Shown here: positions 11,562 to 21,460 of the stretch, one piece after another
How positions within the stretch are numbered: the first letter of the stretch is position 1
Layout of the letters: every line of letters begins with the position of its first letter
Source: Snodgrassella communis
GTDB lineage: Bacteria; Pseudomonadota; Gammaproteobacteria; Burkholderiales; Neisseriaceae
Length of the DNA: 64,000 nucleotides
Direction of reading: 5' to 3'
Assembly: GCF_914768045.1 (NCBI RefSeq)
Contig: NZ_CAJZCD010000003.1
Span: 124,001 to 188,000, forward strand
Notes under the pieces: model-generated
The model's input: the letters and a program-made list of their open reading frames with translations, nothing else
Database searches by the model: none
Told to the model about the DNA's origin: nothing
Program-made: the position numbers and the translations under genes

Positions 11562-12692
11562 ATGAGCGAAAACGCAACCACCAAGCCAGGTGCCGATCCC
11601 GCACATTACTTACAGATTAAAGACATCGTCAAAACCTATGGCGACAACTACGCCGTTGACCATGTCAATCTGACTATTAAAAAAAATGAAATCTTCGCCT
11701 TGCTTGGTAGCTCCGGTAGCGGTAAGTCCACCTTGTTACGTATGCTGGCCGGTATGGAAACACCGACTCAGGGGCAAATTATCTTGGATGGCGATGACAT
11801 TACCAAACTGCAACCCTACGATCGTCCCATCAATATGATGTTTCAGAGTTACGCCTTGTTTCCGCACATGAGTGTTGAACAGAATATTGCGTTCGGCCTG
11901 AAACAAGACAAACTGCCTAAGGGCGAAATCAGCGCCCGTGTAGAAGAAATGCTGCGTCTGGTACAGATGAGCAAATACGCCAAACGCAAACCACATCAAC
12001 TTTCCGGCGGACAACAGCAGCGTGTTGCACTGGCACGCAGTCTGGCTAAACGACCTAAGCTGCTGCTCTTGGATGAACCACTGGGTGCGTTGGACAAAAA
12101 ACTGCGCCAACAAACCCAGCTCGAACTGGTTAATACACTCGAAAAAGTAGGTGCCACCTGCATCATGGTTACTCATGATCAGGAAGAAGCCATGACCATG
12201 GCTTCGCGAATTGCCATTATGTCTGACGGACAACTGCAACAGGTAGGTACGCCCTCTGATATTTACGACTACCCAAACAGCCGCTTCACCGCTGAATTTA
12301 TGGGCGAAACCAATATTCTGGCCGGCAAAGTTACTGAAGATGGTGCCGACCATACCATTATTCAGTGTCCTGATCTGCAACAGCTGGTTTATCTTGGGCA
12401 TGGCATCAGCGGGCCGGAAGATCAGAATATCTGGCTGTCTATTCGTCCGGAAGATATCAATATCTATCGTGAGCAGCCACCGCTGGAATATAACTGGTCA
12501 GCCGGTATCGTGAAAGAGATTGCCTATCTGGGCAGCTTTGGCATTTTTCATATCCAGCTCCCATCAGGCAAAATCATCAAAAGCCAAGTTTTATCCTCAT
12601 ACTGGGAACAATACAATATCCCCATGCCTACATGGGAAGAAAAAGTTTACATCAGCTGGCCTGACAATCAGGCCAGCCCTTTGACCCATTAA
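11562..12692 (+). CDS. potG: Spermidine/putrescine ABC transporter ATP-binding protein
   Basis: Walker [10 protein letters not shown], signature [31 protein letters not shown]-like C-terminus; followed by two permeases. Confidence 0.92.
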   Translation: MSENATTKPGADPAHYLQIKDIVKTYGDNYAVDHVNLTIKKNEIFALLGSSGSGKSTLLRMLAGMETPTQGQIILDGDDITKLQPYDRPINMMFQSYALFPHMSVEQNIAFGLKQDKLPKGEISARVEEMLRLVQMSKYAKRKPHQLSGGQQQRVALARSLAKRPKLLLLDEPLGALDKKLRQQTQLELVNTLEKVGATCIMVTHDQEEAMTMASRIAIMSDGQLQQVGTPSDIYDYPNSRFTAEFMGETNILAGKVTEDGADHTIIQCPDLQQLVYLGHGISGPEDQNIWLSIRPEDINIYREQPPLEYNWSAGIVKEIAYLGSFGIFHIQLPSGKIIKSQVLSSYWEQYNIPMPTWEEKVYISWPDNQASPLTH

Positions 12693-12711
12693 CAGCCGTG
12701 GGAGCTTAAAC

Positions 12712-13680
12712 ATGAACTGGTTTAACCACCTAAAAGGCTTGCGCCCAACGCAGGGACTGGTAATAGGCATACCCTACATCTGGCTACTGGGACTATTTCT
12801 GATACCATTTTTTATCGTACTCAAAATCAGTTTTGGTGAACAGGATATTGCCATCCCACCCTATACACCGTTATACAACCTTGATACCGACTTGGGGCGC
12901 ATCAATATTCTGATCAGCTATCAGAATTATGCTGATATCTTCAACGATTTCTGGCTTTCTCTCAAACAGATGCTCACCGGTAATCGTGGCGATAACATCT
13001 ACCTGCTGACTTACTGGCTGTCGATTAAAACAGCCTTTACCACCACACTAATCTGCCTTCTGGCTGGCTATCCGATAGCCTACGCCATTGCCCGGGCGCC
13101 GGAAAAAATCCGTAATGGCCTGCTGCTCGCGATTATGCTGCCTTTCTGGACTTCTTTCCTGTTACGTGTGTATGCATGGATGAGCCTGCTCGGCCATAAC
13201 GGCATCATCAACACCTATCTGACGAAATGGGGGCTTATCAGCCAGCCGCTGGATATGTTTTACAACTCATTCTCCCTGAATCTGGTAATGGTGTATGCTT
13301 ATCTGCCTTTTATGATCCTGCCACTATACACCCAGCTGGTGAAGCTAGATAACCGCTTATTGGAGGCAGCAGCAGATCTGGGAGCCGGTCCGATTAAGGC
13401 TTTTATTTCCATTACCCTACCCTTGTCCAAAGCCGGAATCATTTCCGGTTCAATGCTGGTATTCATTCCAGCAGTAGGCGAATTTGTGATACCTGAGCTG
13501 GTAGGCGGACCAGAAAACCTGATGATTGGTAAAGTATTATGGCAAGCTTTTTTCGACCAGAACAACTGGCCACTGGCTTCTGCTGTAGCCGTAATCATGG
13601 TGCTGTTACTGGTGATACCGATTGCCTTGTTCCATCGCTACGAAACCCGAGAAATTGAAGAAGGAGCCAGTCATGCCTAA
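12712..13680 (+). CDS. potH: Putrescine/spermidine ABC transporter permease
   Basis: Multi-TM; EAAADLGAGPIKAFISITLPLSKAGI (EAA motif). Confidence 0.92.
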   Translation: MNWFNHLKGLRPTQGLVIGIPYIWLLGLFLIPFFIVLKISFGEQDIAIPPYTPLYNLDTDLGRINILISYQNYADIFNDFWLSLKQMLTGNRGDNIYLLTYWLSIKTAFTTTLICLLAGYPIAYAIARAPEKIRNGLLLAIMLPFWTSFLLRVYAWMSLLGHNGIINTYLTKWGLISQPLDMFYNSFSLNLVMVYAYLPFMILPLYTQLVKLDNRLLEAAADLGAGPIKAFISITLPLSKAGIISGSMLVFIPAVGEFVIPELVGGPENLMIGKVLWQAFFDQNNWPLASAVAVIMVLLLVIPIALFHRYETREIEEGASHA

Positions 13681-14554
13681 CCACAAATCATCCTGGTTCC
13701 TCAGAAGTGTGCTGATTCTGGGACTGGCCTTTCTGTACATGCCTTTAGTGATTCTGGTTATTTACTCTTTTAATAACTCACGTCTGGTGACCGTCTGGGG
13801 TGGCTTCTCAACCCAATGGTATGGCAAACTGCTACAGAACGAACAGATACTGGATGCAGCATGGCTATCTGTTCGTATCGCCTTGTGTTCAGCCGCAGCA
13901 GCCGTTATTCTGGGCACACTGGCCGGCTATGCACTGGCACGTATCAAGCGTTTTCGCGGCAACACCCTGTTTGCCGGTATGGTGTCTGCACCGATGGTTA
14001 TGCCGGATATTATCACCGGCCTGTCCATGTTACTGCTGATTATTCAGGTACAGATGCTGCTGCAAAACAGTGCTTTTAGCTTCCTGTATTTTGAACGTGG
14101 CTTCTTTACCATCTGGCTTGGACACACTACCCTGTGTATGGCTTATGTGACTGTTATCATTCGTTCGCGTTTGTCTGAGCTAAACCAGTCACTGGAAGAG
14201 GCCGCTAAAGACCTTGGTGCACGTCCATTAAAGGTATTTTTTCTGATTACCCTGCCCTCTATTGCTCCTGCGATTGCTTCCGGCTTCCTACTATCCATTA
14301 CCCTATCACTGGATGATCTGGTGATTACCTCGTTCCTGTCCGGTCCGGGTTCTTCCACCTTACCCATGATTATTTTCTCCAAAATCAAACTGGGACTGGA
14401 TCCGCAAATGAACGTACTGGCCACCATCATCATCACACTGGTAGGTACGTTAGCTATCGGCATCAACTACTGCATGATGCGACAGAATACCAGACGCGAA
14501 CGGGAAATGGCCGAAGCTTACCGCCAAAGCCAGTTACTTGAGACAACCAAATAA
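13673..14554 (+). CDS. potI: Putrescine/spermidine ABC transporter permease
   Basis: EAAKDLGARPLKVFFLITLPSIAPAI; ATG at 13673 overlaps the potH stop. Confidence 0.91.
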   Translation: MPNHKSSWFLRSVLILGLAFLYMPLVILVIYSFNNSRLVTVWGGFSTQWYGKLLQNEQILDAAWLSVRIALCSAAAAVILGTLAGYALARIKRFRGNTLFAGMVSAPMVMPDIITGLSMLLLIIQVQMLLQNSAFSFLYFERGFFTIWLGHTTLCMAYVTVIIRSRLSELNQSLEEAAKDLGARPLKVFFLITLPSIAPAIASGFLLSITLSLDDLVITSFLSGPGSSTLPMIIFSKIKLGLDPQMNVLATIIITLVGTLAIGINYCMMRQNTRREREMAEAYRQSQLLETTK

Positions 14555-14567
14555 CATCCGTTTACAA

Positions 14568-14604
14568 TGGCAGCTATCTGATTCCCGATAGCTGCCAATT
14601 TTTT
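14568..14604 (+). terminator. Rho-independent terminator after potI
   Basis: TGGCAGCTATC-N8-GATAGCTGCCA followed by ATTTTTTAT. Confidence 0.8.
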
Positions 14605-14632
14605 ATCTTTCAGTCCTGTTTAACCCAGCGCC

Positions 14633-15946
14633 ATGGCTACGTCATTCACACATACAGAACCCACTCTCAGCTATTACGCTGCCAGCCGCAATGATCACAC
14701 TCACTACCCCTGTTTGCAGGGTACGGTAGAAGTTGAAACATGCATCATCGGTGGTGGACTGAGCGGTATCGGTACAGCATTGCCACTGGCACAACAACAG
14801 CACAGCGTGGCGCTTATCGAAGCAGCACAGATTGGTTACGGTGCCTCCGGTCGCAATGGTGGTCAGGTGATTTATGGCTATGCTGCCGAAATGAGCAGCA
14901 TAGCCAGCATGATTGGTCTGAAAAATGCCCAGACCCTGTGGCAGTGGAGTCTCCAAGCGGTTGCTCTGGTAGAACAACAGATACAAACTTACCGGATAGA
15001 CTGCGACTGGCACCGTGGCTATGCCCATGTTGCCATCCGGCCACGACATCTGCACGCCCTAACTGAATGGGTGAAAGAAGCTGCTGCACATTATCATTTT
15101 CACGACTACCAGATATGGAATCAACACCAGCTACAACAACAACTGGCTAGTGAACGCTATGCAGGTGCAATATTCGACCAGCAGGCCGGCCACTTGCATC
15201 CACTCAACTACACGCTGGGACTGGCACGTGCTGCGGCAGCTGCAGGTGCCTTGCTGTTCGAACACTCCCCCATGCTTGCCCTTGAACCATGGCAGCATGG
15301 CTACCGGATTACCACGCCGAACGGCTGTATTATAGCCAAAAACCTTGTTATCGCCGTTAACGCCTTTACCCATAGCTTACAACAGGCGCCCATCCAGTCA
15401 CTGGCTGCCAAAATCCTGCCAGTAGGCACTTATATGATTGCAACAGAACCATTAGGCGAACGTGCTCAGCAACTCATACACAACAACATGGCTGTATGTG
15501 ACACCCGTTTTGTACTCGATTATTACCGCCTCAGCGCAGACAAGCGTTTGTTATTTGGCGGCAAAGTTAACTATTCTGGCCGTGAACCCAGCCAGCAGCA
15601 ATTAATCCAAGGTATGCGCCGTGATATGTTAAAAGTTTTTCCACAGCTGGCAGACGTTCACATAGACTATGCTTGGGGCGGACAAGTTGACATCAGCATG
15701 AACCGGATTCCCCATTTTGGCCGTCTTAATCCGCAGCTATACTTTTTACAGGGATTTTCCGGACATGGTGTGGCCGCTACCGGACTGGGCGGGCAGATTG
15801 TTGCCGAAGCCATCAGCGGTGATGACAGTCGCCTGCGCCTGTTTGAAAAAATAACGCATCACAATTTTCCCGGTGGCAAGCTGTTGCGCCTGCCGACACA
15901 ATGGCTTGGCGCAAGTTATTACCGCCTGAAAGATTTATTACCTTAA
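14633..15946 (+). CDS. FAD-dependent oxidoreductase, gamma-glutamylputrescine oxidoreductase-like (PuuB/DAO family)
   Basis: CIIGGGLSGIGTALPLA, GYGASGRNGGQVIYGY, GFSGHGVAATGLGGQIVAEA; adjacent to pot genes. Confidence 0.82.
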   Translation: MATSFTHTEPTLSYYAASRNDHTHYPCLQGTVEVETCIIGGGLSGIGTALPLAQQQHSVALIEAAQIGYGASGRNGGQVIYGYAAEMSSIASMIGLKNAQTLWQWSLQAVALVEQQIQTYRIDCDWHRGYAHVAIRPRHLHALTEWVKEAAAHYHFHDYQIWNQHQLQQQLASERYAGAIFDQQAGHLHPLNYTLGLARAAAAAGALLFEHSPMLALEPWQHGYRITTPNGCIIAKNLVIAVNAFTHSLQQAPIQSLAAKILPVGTYMIATEPLGERAQQLIHNNMAVCDTRFVLDYYRLSADKRLLFGGKVNYSGREPSQQQLIQGMRRDMLKVFPQLADVHIDYAWGGQVDISMNRIPHFGRLNPQLYFLQGFSGHGVAATGLGGQIVAEAISGDDSRLRLFEKITHHNFPGGKLLRLPTQWLGASYYRLKDLLP

Positions 15947-16015
15947 AATTAAGAGTATTGAACACAACTTATAGTACAATCAATATTCTGTTTCGAATTT
16001 TCAGCAACAAGCTAC

Positions 16016-16798
16016 ATGACCGTTTCCGATTCCACTACCTTTTACCAACATGCCTTGCAACAGTGTCTGCTTGTCCAGACCAGCCTGATGCAAAACCACA
16101 CACTGGAAAACGGAGAAAAAGTCTGGGTTCGGCAGGCAGGCGCACGCAACAGTGCTTGGCGTTATCATCTATTAAAAATAGCTCAGCAAATCAGCGGCAT
16201 TCACATGCTTCAACCCGTACCCAATCTGGGCGGTATTCCTTCCTTACAAACCGAAGCAGCCCGTTTACAGGCTCTGGCGACAGCAGGTGTTCAGGTACCC
16301 GTCATTCTGGCACAGCAGCCAAACGCGCTAATGATTAGCCATATTGGTGAACACAATCTGGAAAACGAATGGAAACAGCATAAACACCAGCCAGAAATTC
16401 TGCTGCAACGCTGGCAGCTTGGTCTTAATGCTATCGCAGATGTGCACAAACGCAAACAATACCTGAGCGAAACATTTGCCCGTAACATGATTTACGTGAA
16501 TCAACACAGCATAGGCTTCATTGATTTTGAAGACGATCCGCTGTCAGTTATGACTTTGCCCCACTGCCATGCCCGCGACTGGCTGTGTTATCTGCATTCA
16601 GGCGCACGTTTAATGCAGGAATATAACGTGGCCAATCAGGCCAAAGCCTTGTGGGAAAGTATGCTGCACCATCAGCCACACGAAGTTCATACCATCGTGA
16701 CCAATAGCTTGCGTAAAATCCACTGGATGCGCCATTTAACCGCCAGAATTTATGGCAAAGACACCCTCAAACTGGCAGCTATGGCCAGTTATGCCTGA
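16016..16798 (+). CDS. Protein kinase/phosphotransferase-fold protein (BUD32/WaaP-like)
   Basis: RNMIYVNQHSIGFIDFEDDP resembles a catalytic-loop/DFE arrangement. Confidence 0.5.
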   Translation: MTVSDSTTFYQHALQQCLLVQTSLMQNHTLENGEKVWVRQAGARNSAWRYHLLKIAQQISGIHMLQPVPNLGGIPSLQTEAARLQALATAGVQVPVILAQQPNALMISHIGEHNLENEWKQHKHQPEILLQRWQLGLNAIADVHKRKQYLSETFARNMIYVNQHSIGFIDFEDDPLSVMTLPHCHARDWLCYLHSGARLMQEYNVANQAKALWESMLHHQPHEVHTIVTNSLRKIHWMRHLTARIYGKDTLKLAAMASYA

Positions 16799-16866
16799 CA
16801 TAGCCAGCTATCAGTAAACCACCGCTCATGCACAGTACATTAGATACACAGAGCCAACAGTTATCA

Positions 16867-16915
16867 AAAACAAACAGGCTGTAGCAACAATCGTGTGCTA
16901 CAGCCTGTTTGTTTT
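16867..16915. terminator. Bidirectional terminator between the convergent kinase-like gene and fnr
   Basis: Perfect 20-bp inverted repeat AAAACAAACAGGCTGTAGCA / TGCTACAGCCTGTTTGTTTT. Confidence 0.85.
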
Positions 16916-16930
16916 CAATGCAGGCAAAAT

Positions 16931-17674
16931 TTAATCTACTTCTGCCCTCTGACACTGCATTACCATTTTCTGCAACATCCACGGTTGTAATAACTGTATG
17001 TGCTTATGTTCAACTTTAATCCAGCCCTCATTCTGGAATCTGGATAACATGCGACTTACTGTTTCGAGTTTCAGCCCCAGATAACTGCCAATTTCTTCAC
17101 GTGACATACGCAGAATAAAATCATTAGCCGCAAAACCCCGGAAACTGAGACGATGGGACAGATTGACCAGAAATGCCGCCAAACGTTCCTCCGCACGCAT
17201 ATTACCCAGCATTAACATCAGTTCCTGTGTGCGCAGTATTTCCTGACTCATCAGACGATAAAAATGTGTTTGCAATGAAGGTAACACATTACCAGCCTCT
17301 TCCAGATTCGCAAAAGGCAACTCACATACTTCACTGTCTTCCAGAGCCATAGCGTCACAGCCATGAGTATTATTACAGATACCATCCAGTCCCAGCAGCT
17401 CACCAGACATAAAAAAGCCAGTCACCTGGTCACGACCATCCTGACTATTCACCATAGTTTTGAAAAAACCGGTACGCACTGCAAATATTGCATTAAAAGG
17501 TTCTCCAGCACGAAACAGATACTCACCTTTTCTCAGGCGACGACTCTGACGAATAACTGCACCTAAATCAGTTAATTCCCGTTCTTTCAGCATCACCGGC
17601 ATACAAAGAATCTTCAAAGAACATTTCTCACATAATTTCTGTACTATTTCACCCTGCTTATGCAATCTAATCAT
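16931..17674 (-). CDS. fnr: FNR-type CRP-family transcriptional regulator
   Basis: Cys cluster CEKCSLKILC plus distal Cys (HGCDAMALEDSEVC), HTH MSREEIGSYLGLKLETVSRMLSRFQ. Confidence 0.93.
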   Translation of the reverse strand: MIRLHKQGEIVQKLCEKCSLKILCMPVMLKERELTDLGAVIRQSRRLRKGEYLFRAGEPFNAIFAVRTGFFKTMVNSQDGRDQVTGFFMSGELLGLDGICNNTHGCDAMALEDSEVCELPFANLEEAGNVLPSLQTHFYRLMSQEILRTQELMLMLGNMRAEERLAAFLVNLSHRLSFRGFAANDFILRMSREEIGSYLGLKLETVSRMLSRFQNEGWIKVEHKHIQLLQPWMLQKMVMQCQRAEVD

Positions 17675-17731
17675 AATATATTTAATAATTACCTGTTACA
17701 TTTTGCCAAACAATATCACCTAACAAATACA

Positions 17732-17745
17732 TTGATATAAATCAA
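17732..17745. promoter_or_regulatory. Perfect FNR-box TTGATATAAATCAA
   Basis: Exact match to TTGAT-N4-ATCAA in the fnr/hemN divergent intergenic region. Confidence 0.85.
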
Positions 17746-17938
17746 AAATTTTCTAAACAACTCTATACATTATTAACAGAGATAATTGAATTTTCCTTCA
17801 ATCCCTGCTCAAATAAAAATAGACTTATTATAACGGCACTGCTTTACTTTACTGCCGCATGTGCTTATTCTATCACAAATAGTAACTACTCCTGCCTATT
17901 TCACTAAGCCATTCAAAAAGAATAATCATTATCATCCA

Positions 17939-19324
17939 ATGAACACACCACACATCAACATAGAATTTGACCGGCATCTTATTGCTTCCTTACCCACTTC
18001 AGGCCCGCGCTATACATCCTACCCAACTGCGGACCGTTTCAGTACCACATTCACGGCTGCACACTTGCAGACCGCCTTGCAACAACACATTGGCAGCCAG
18101 CCCGTATCCCTGTATGTACACATACCTTTTTGCAATACCATCTGCTACTATTGCGGCTGTAATAAAATCATTACCAAAGATACCAGCCGTGCAGACCGCT
18201 ATATCCAGTATCTGGATAAAGAGCTGGCACTTCTGGCTCAAAACTGGCAAGGCAAACCCCTTTTAGCACAGCTGCATTTCGGTGGCGGTACGCCCACCTT
18301 TCTTAGCGATGACCAACTCAGCCACATCTTTGCCAGCATCCGCCACTATTTTACCCTCACCAGTCAGGGTGAATATTCCATTGAAATCGATCCGCGCAAA
18401 GTTACTGCCAGCACAGTTGCCCATCTGGGCAGACTCGGCTTTAACCGCATGAGTGTCGGCATTCAGGATTTCAACCCCACCGTACAGCAGGCAGTCAACC
18501 GCATTCAGAGCGAAGCTGAAACCCGTAGCGTGATTGAAGCCGCACGCAATAATGGCTTTCAGTCAGTCAGCGTTGATTTAATCTATGGCCTGCCACATCA
18601 GACAGAAGCATCCATGCGCTGTACACTGGATCACGTACTGGAATTACAGCCAGACCGTATTGCCATGTATCACTATGCCCATCTGCCACACCTGTTCAAA
18701 CCTCAACGACGGATTGATACCGCAGCCGTACCAGACAGCAGCGTCAAACTGGATATCTTGCAAAACACCGTACAATACCTGTTACAGCAAGGCTATATCT
18801 TTATTGGCATGGATCACTTTGCCAAACCGGATGACGAACTGGCTATTGCCCTGTCAGAAGGACGCCTGCAACGCAACTTTCAGGGGTATTCTACCCATGC
18901 CGACTGCGATTTAATTGCCATTGGCGTATCCAGTATTGGCAAAATAGCCAATACCTACAGCCAGAATGAAAAAGAAATAAATGCCTATTATCAGGCACTG
19001 GATGAAAACCGTCTGCCGGTTATGCGTGGCTACCAGCTCAACGCAGATGATTTACTGCGCCGGCAAATAATACAGGATCTAATGTGTCGCTTCCAACTGA
19101 ACTATCACGACTATAGCGCAGCTATGCAACAACCTTTTCAGACCTATTTTGCTGCTGAACAGGCTGATTTACAGCAACTGGCACAGCTTGGCCTGCTCAA
19201 CCTCACCGATCAGCAATTACAAGTTACCCCGAAAGGACGTCTACTGATTCGCAATATCGCTATGGTATTTGACTATTACTTGCGCCAGAAACGCACCGAC
19301 GCCCAGTATTCACGTACATTATAA
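17939..19324 (+). CDS. hemN: Oxygen-independent coproporphyrinogen III oxidase
   Basis: GPRYTSYPTADRF, YVHIPFCNTICYYCGCNKI (radical SAM CxxxCxxC), LHFGGGTPTFL; internal ATG chosen. Confidence 0.96.
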   Translation: MNTPHINIEFDRHLIASLPTSGPRYTSYPTADRFSTTFTAAHLQTALQQHIGSQPVSLYVHIPFCNTICYYCGCNKIITKDTSRADRYIQYLDKELALLAQNWQGKPLLAQLHFGGGTPTFLSDDQLSHIFASIRHYFTLTSQGEYSIEIDPRKVTASTVAHLGRLGFNRMSVGIQDFNPTVQQAVNRIQSEAETRSVIEAARNNGFQSVSVDLIYGLPHQTEASMRCTLDHVLELQPDRIAMYHYAHLPHLFKPQRRIDTAAVPDSSVKLDILQNTVQYLLQQGYIFIGMDHFAKPDDELAIALSEGRLQRNFQGYSTHADCDLIAIGVSSIGKIANTYSQNEKEINAYYQALDENRLPVMRGYQLNADDLLRRQIIQDLMCRFQLNYHDYSAAMQQPFQTYFAAEQADLQQLAQLGLLNLTDQQLQVTPKGRLLIRNIAMVFDYYLRQKRTDAQYSRTL

Positions 19325-19441
19325 CGATAAAATAACAACTACCACCTGTTTGACTGTATTAAATAATACCGCGAACTGATAAACGGCATAAGCAGCTATT
19401 ATGTCGTTTATTTAACAACCAATCATATTGACAGTTAAAAA

Positions 19442-19702
19442 CTAAACCAGTTCCCATGGCAAATCCCGCCGTTTATGAACTGGTTTTAATTTATTTTCAT
19501 TACGCAACTGTTGTGCAGCCCAACGCACATCATATTGCCAAGAATAAAGAAAGCTGCCTGATGCTTTCAATTCCTGCTCATATTTATCCCAAACATATTT
19601 ACTTACATCTTTAGGCCAACCAGCTCCACCTAAATCATTTAAAGCTTAAATTACCCATAACTTCATCATTTCTCTAGTTACCATCACCCCATCCTTTAGC
19701 AA
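19442..19702 (-). pseudogene. Relict ORF, resembles a winged-helix Mrr-N-like domain protein, interrupted by one in-frame TAA
   Basis: My minus-strand translation: LLKDGVMVTREMMKLWVI*ALNDLGGAGWPKDVSKYVWDKYEQELKASGSFLYSWQYDVRWAAQQLRNENKLKPVHKRRDLPWELV*; internal stop at 19646-19648; not in the ORF track. Confidence 0.6.
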
Positions 19703-19774
19703 TTATTCTGGTCATTTACGCCTAATCAATATATAAATATATCAAAAGATCAATATCCTTATATATTTATTAAT

Positions 19775-20386
19775 ATGTTTACCTCACCAGATAGCCTGAA
19801 CCAGTTTCTGCATTATGCCAGTACCACCACTACCCCGGCGATACTCAATCAGCGCCAACAATTACTGCAACAACTGCCAGTTACCTTTCGGCGAGCTGCG
19901 GTACTCATGCCTTTTGACTGGAATCATGGCGCCACACAAATCTGGCTCAACCAACGCAGCAAGCAACTGCGCCAGCACAGCGGACAAATCGCCTTTCCCG
20001 GCGGTAAACTTGAAGATAGTGAAAACAGCATCACAGCTGCATTTCGCGAAAGCGCAGAAGAAACTGGCCTGATTCGCAATCAATGGCATCTGGCCGGAAC
20101 CTTGCCACCATGCTATCTTCCCAGCGGCTTTAGAGTTGTGCCAGTTCTGGCCTGGAGTAATGCACACCTGCAATGGCAGCCCAACCATACTGAAGTCAGC
20201 GAAATATTTGCCATTCCCCTGTCCATCGTTCTGGATAGCAGCCAATATCAGCAAAGCATCATGCGTTTTCAGCAGCACCAGCTCCCCGTTTATCATTTAC
20301 ATTACCAACACTGGCATATCTGGGGTGCCACCGCCTGTATGTTACTGCACGTGGCACAATGCTACGAAGCATGGTATCAGCAATGA
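19775..20386 (+). CDS. NUDIX hydrolase, CoA pyrophosphatase-like
   Basis: Nudix box GGKLEDSENSITAAFRESAEETGL. Confidence 0.88.
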   Translation: MFTSPDSLNQFLHYASTTTTPAILNQRQQLLQQLPVTFRRAAVLMPFDWNHGATQIWLNQRSKQLRQHSGQIAFPGGKLEDSENSITAAFRESAEETGLIRNQWHLAGTLPPCYLPSGFRVVPVLAWSNAHLQWQPNHTEVSEIFAIPLSIVLDSSQYQQSIMRFQQHQLPVYHLHYQHWHIWGATACMLLHVAQCYEAWYQQ

Positions 20387-20388
20387 CA

Positions 20389-21009
20389 TCAATCCCGTAA
20401 ATTAATACACAGTATCTCACCACACAACTGTCGCACCTGTGCCAGACAATGTGCAGGTTTCAACGCCTGAAAAGCATAGGTAAGCTGCGCCTGAAAACTG
20501 CCACTGGCCACCATATCTCCATCACCGGCCACACCACTGGGCATATCCAACGCTACCTGAAATACATCCGCCTGAGCCACCGCTGCAAAGCATTGCCCGA
20601 CAACCTGTGGCAGCTCCCCATGAAAACCGGTGCCATACACCGCATCCACCACAAGCTGCATAGTTGGCAACAAACTATCCAGATGCGAAACATCCATACA
20701 AGCCACCGTAGCAGGTAAACAAGCCCGATTAGTCGCAGCCAAAACAGACAACTGCTGCCCCTGCAGCCACATAATGGTTACCGGCCAGTTATGTTGTACC
20801 AGTATCCGTGCCAGTACCAGACCATCACCGGCATTATTACCCTTACCACAAAGCACCAGCGTATGCTGAGGAGACGGAAAACGCCGCATCAAATCCTCTG
20901 CGGCGCGGCTTCCCGCATGTTCCATCATTCTGGCATAGCTCAGACCGGCCTTATTCTGCTCATCTTCCCATGCCTTCATCTGCGCCACAGTCAAAACTGG
21001 CGTATCCAT
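20389..21009 (-). CDS. nnrE: NAD(P)H-hydrate epimerase (YjeF N-terminal domain only)
   Basis: VLCGKGNNAGDGLVLARIL, DAVYGTGFHGELP, ALDMPSGVAGD. Confidence 0.87.
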   Translation of the reverse strand: MDTPVLTVAQMKAWEDEQNKAGLSYARMMEHAGSRAAEDLMRRFPSPQHTLVLCGKGNNAGDGLVLARILVQHNWPVTIMWLQGQQLSVLAATNRACLPATVACMDVSHLDSLLPTMQLVVDAVYGTGFHGELPQVVGQCFAAVAQADVFQVALDMPSGVAGDGDMVASGSFQAQLTYAFQALKPAHCLAQVRQLCGEILCINLRD

Positions 21010-21048
21010 ATCACGTCCCTTTCCCTGCAAGACGGGCAATTATCACGC

Positions 21049-21408
21049 TTAAGTACCTTCACGCTCAATCAGCACACCAACTTCCTTAACACCAGCCAGA
21101 ATACCCGGTTTCACTACCTTAACCCGCACCCACAGCGCACCATAACGGGTCAGAATAAATTGCGCCACATATTCAGCCAGTGCCTCCAGTAACAGAAATT
21201 CCTGTTCAGCTAATGCCTCGCACAAATTCTCAGCCACACGGGCGTAATGAATCGTATCGTCAATATTATCGCTTTGCGCAGCCCGCTGAAAATCAGTACC
21301 AATATCCAAATCCAGCAACAAAGTCTGCTGCTGCTGTCGTTCCCACTGATATACCCCGATCAGCGTCTGTACACTCATGCCATGTAAAAAGATAGTATCC
21401 ATGTCCAA
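21049..21408 (-). CDS. folB: Dihydroneopterin aldolase
   Basis: MDTIFLHGMSVQTLIGVYQWERQ; LLEALAEYVAQFIL; KPGILAGVKEVGVLIER. Confidence 0.93.
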   Translation of the reverse strand: MDMDTIFLHGMSVQTLIGVYQWERQQQQTLLLDLDIGTDFQRAAQSDNIDDTIHYARVAENLCEALAEQEFLLLEALAEYVAQFILTRYGALWVRVKVVKPGILAGVKEVGVLIEREGT

Positions 21409-21460
21409 CTCACTGGGCTAAAATGCAAACCCTTAGATTGTAGACTAAAGAAACCACTTC

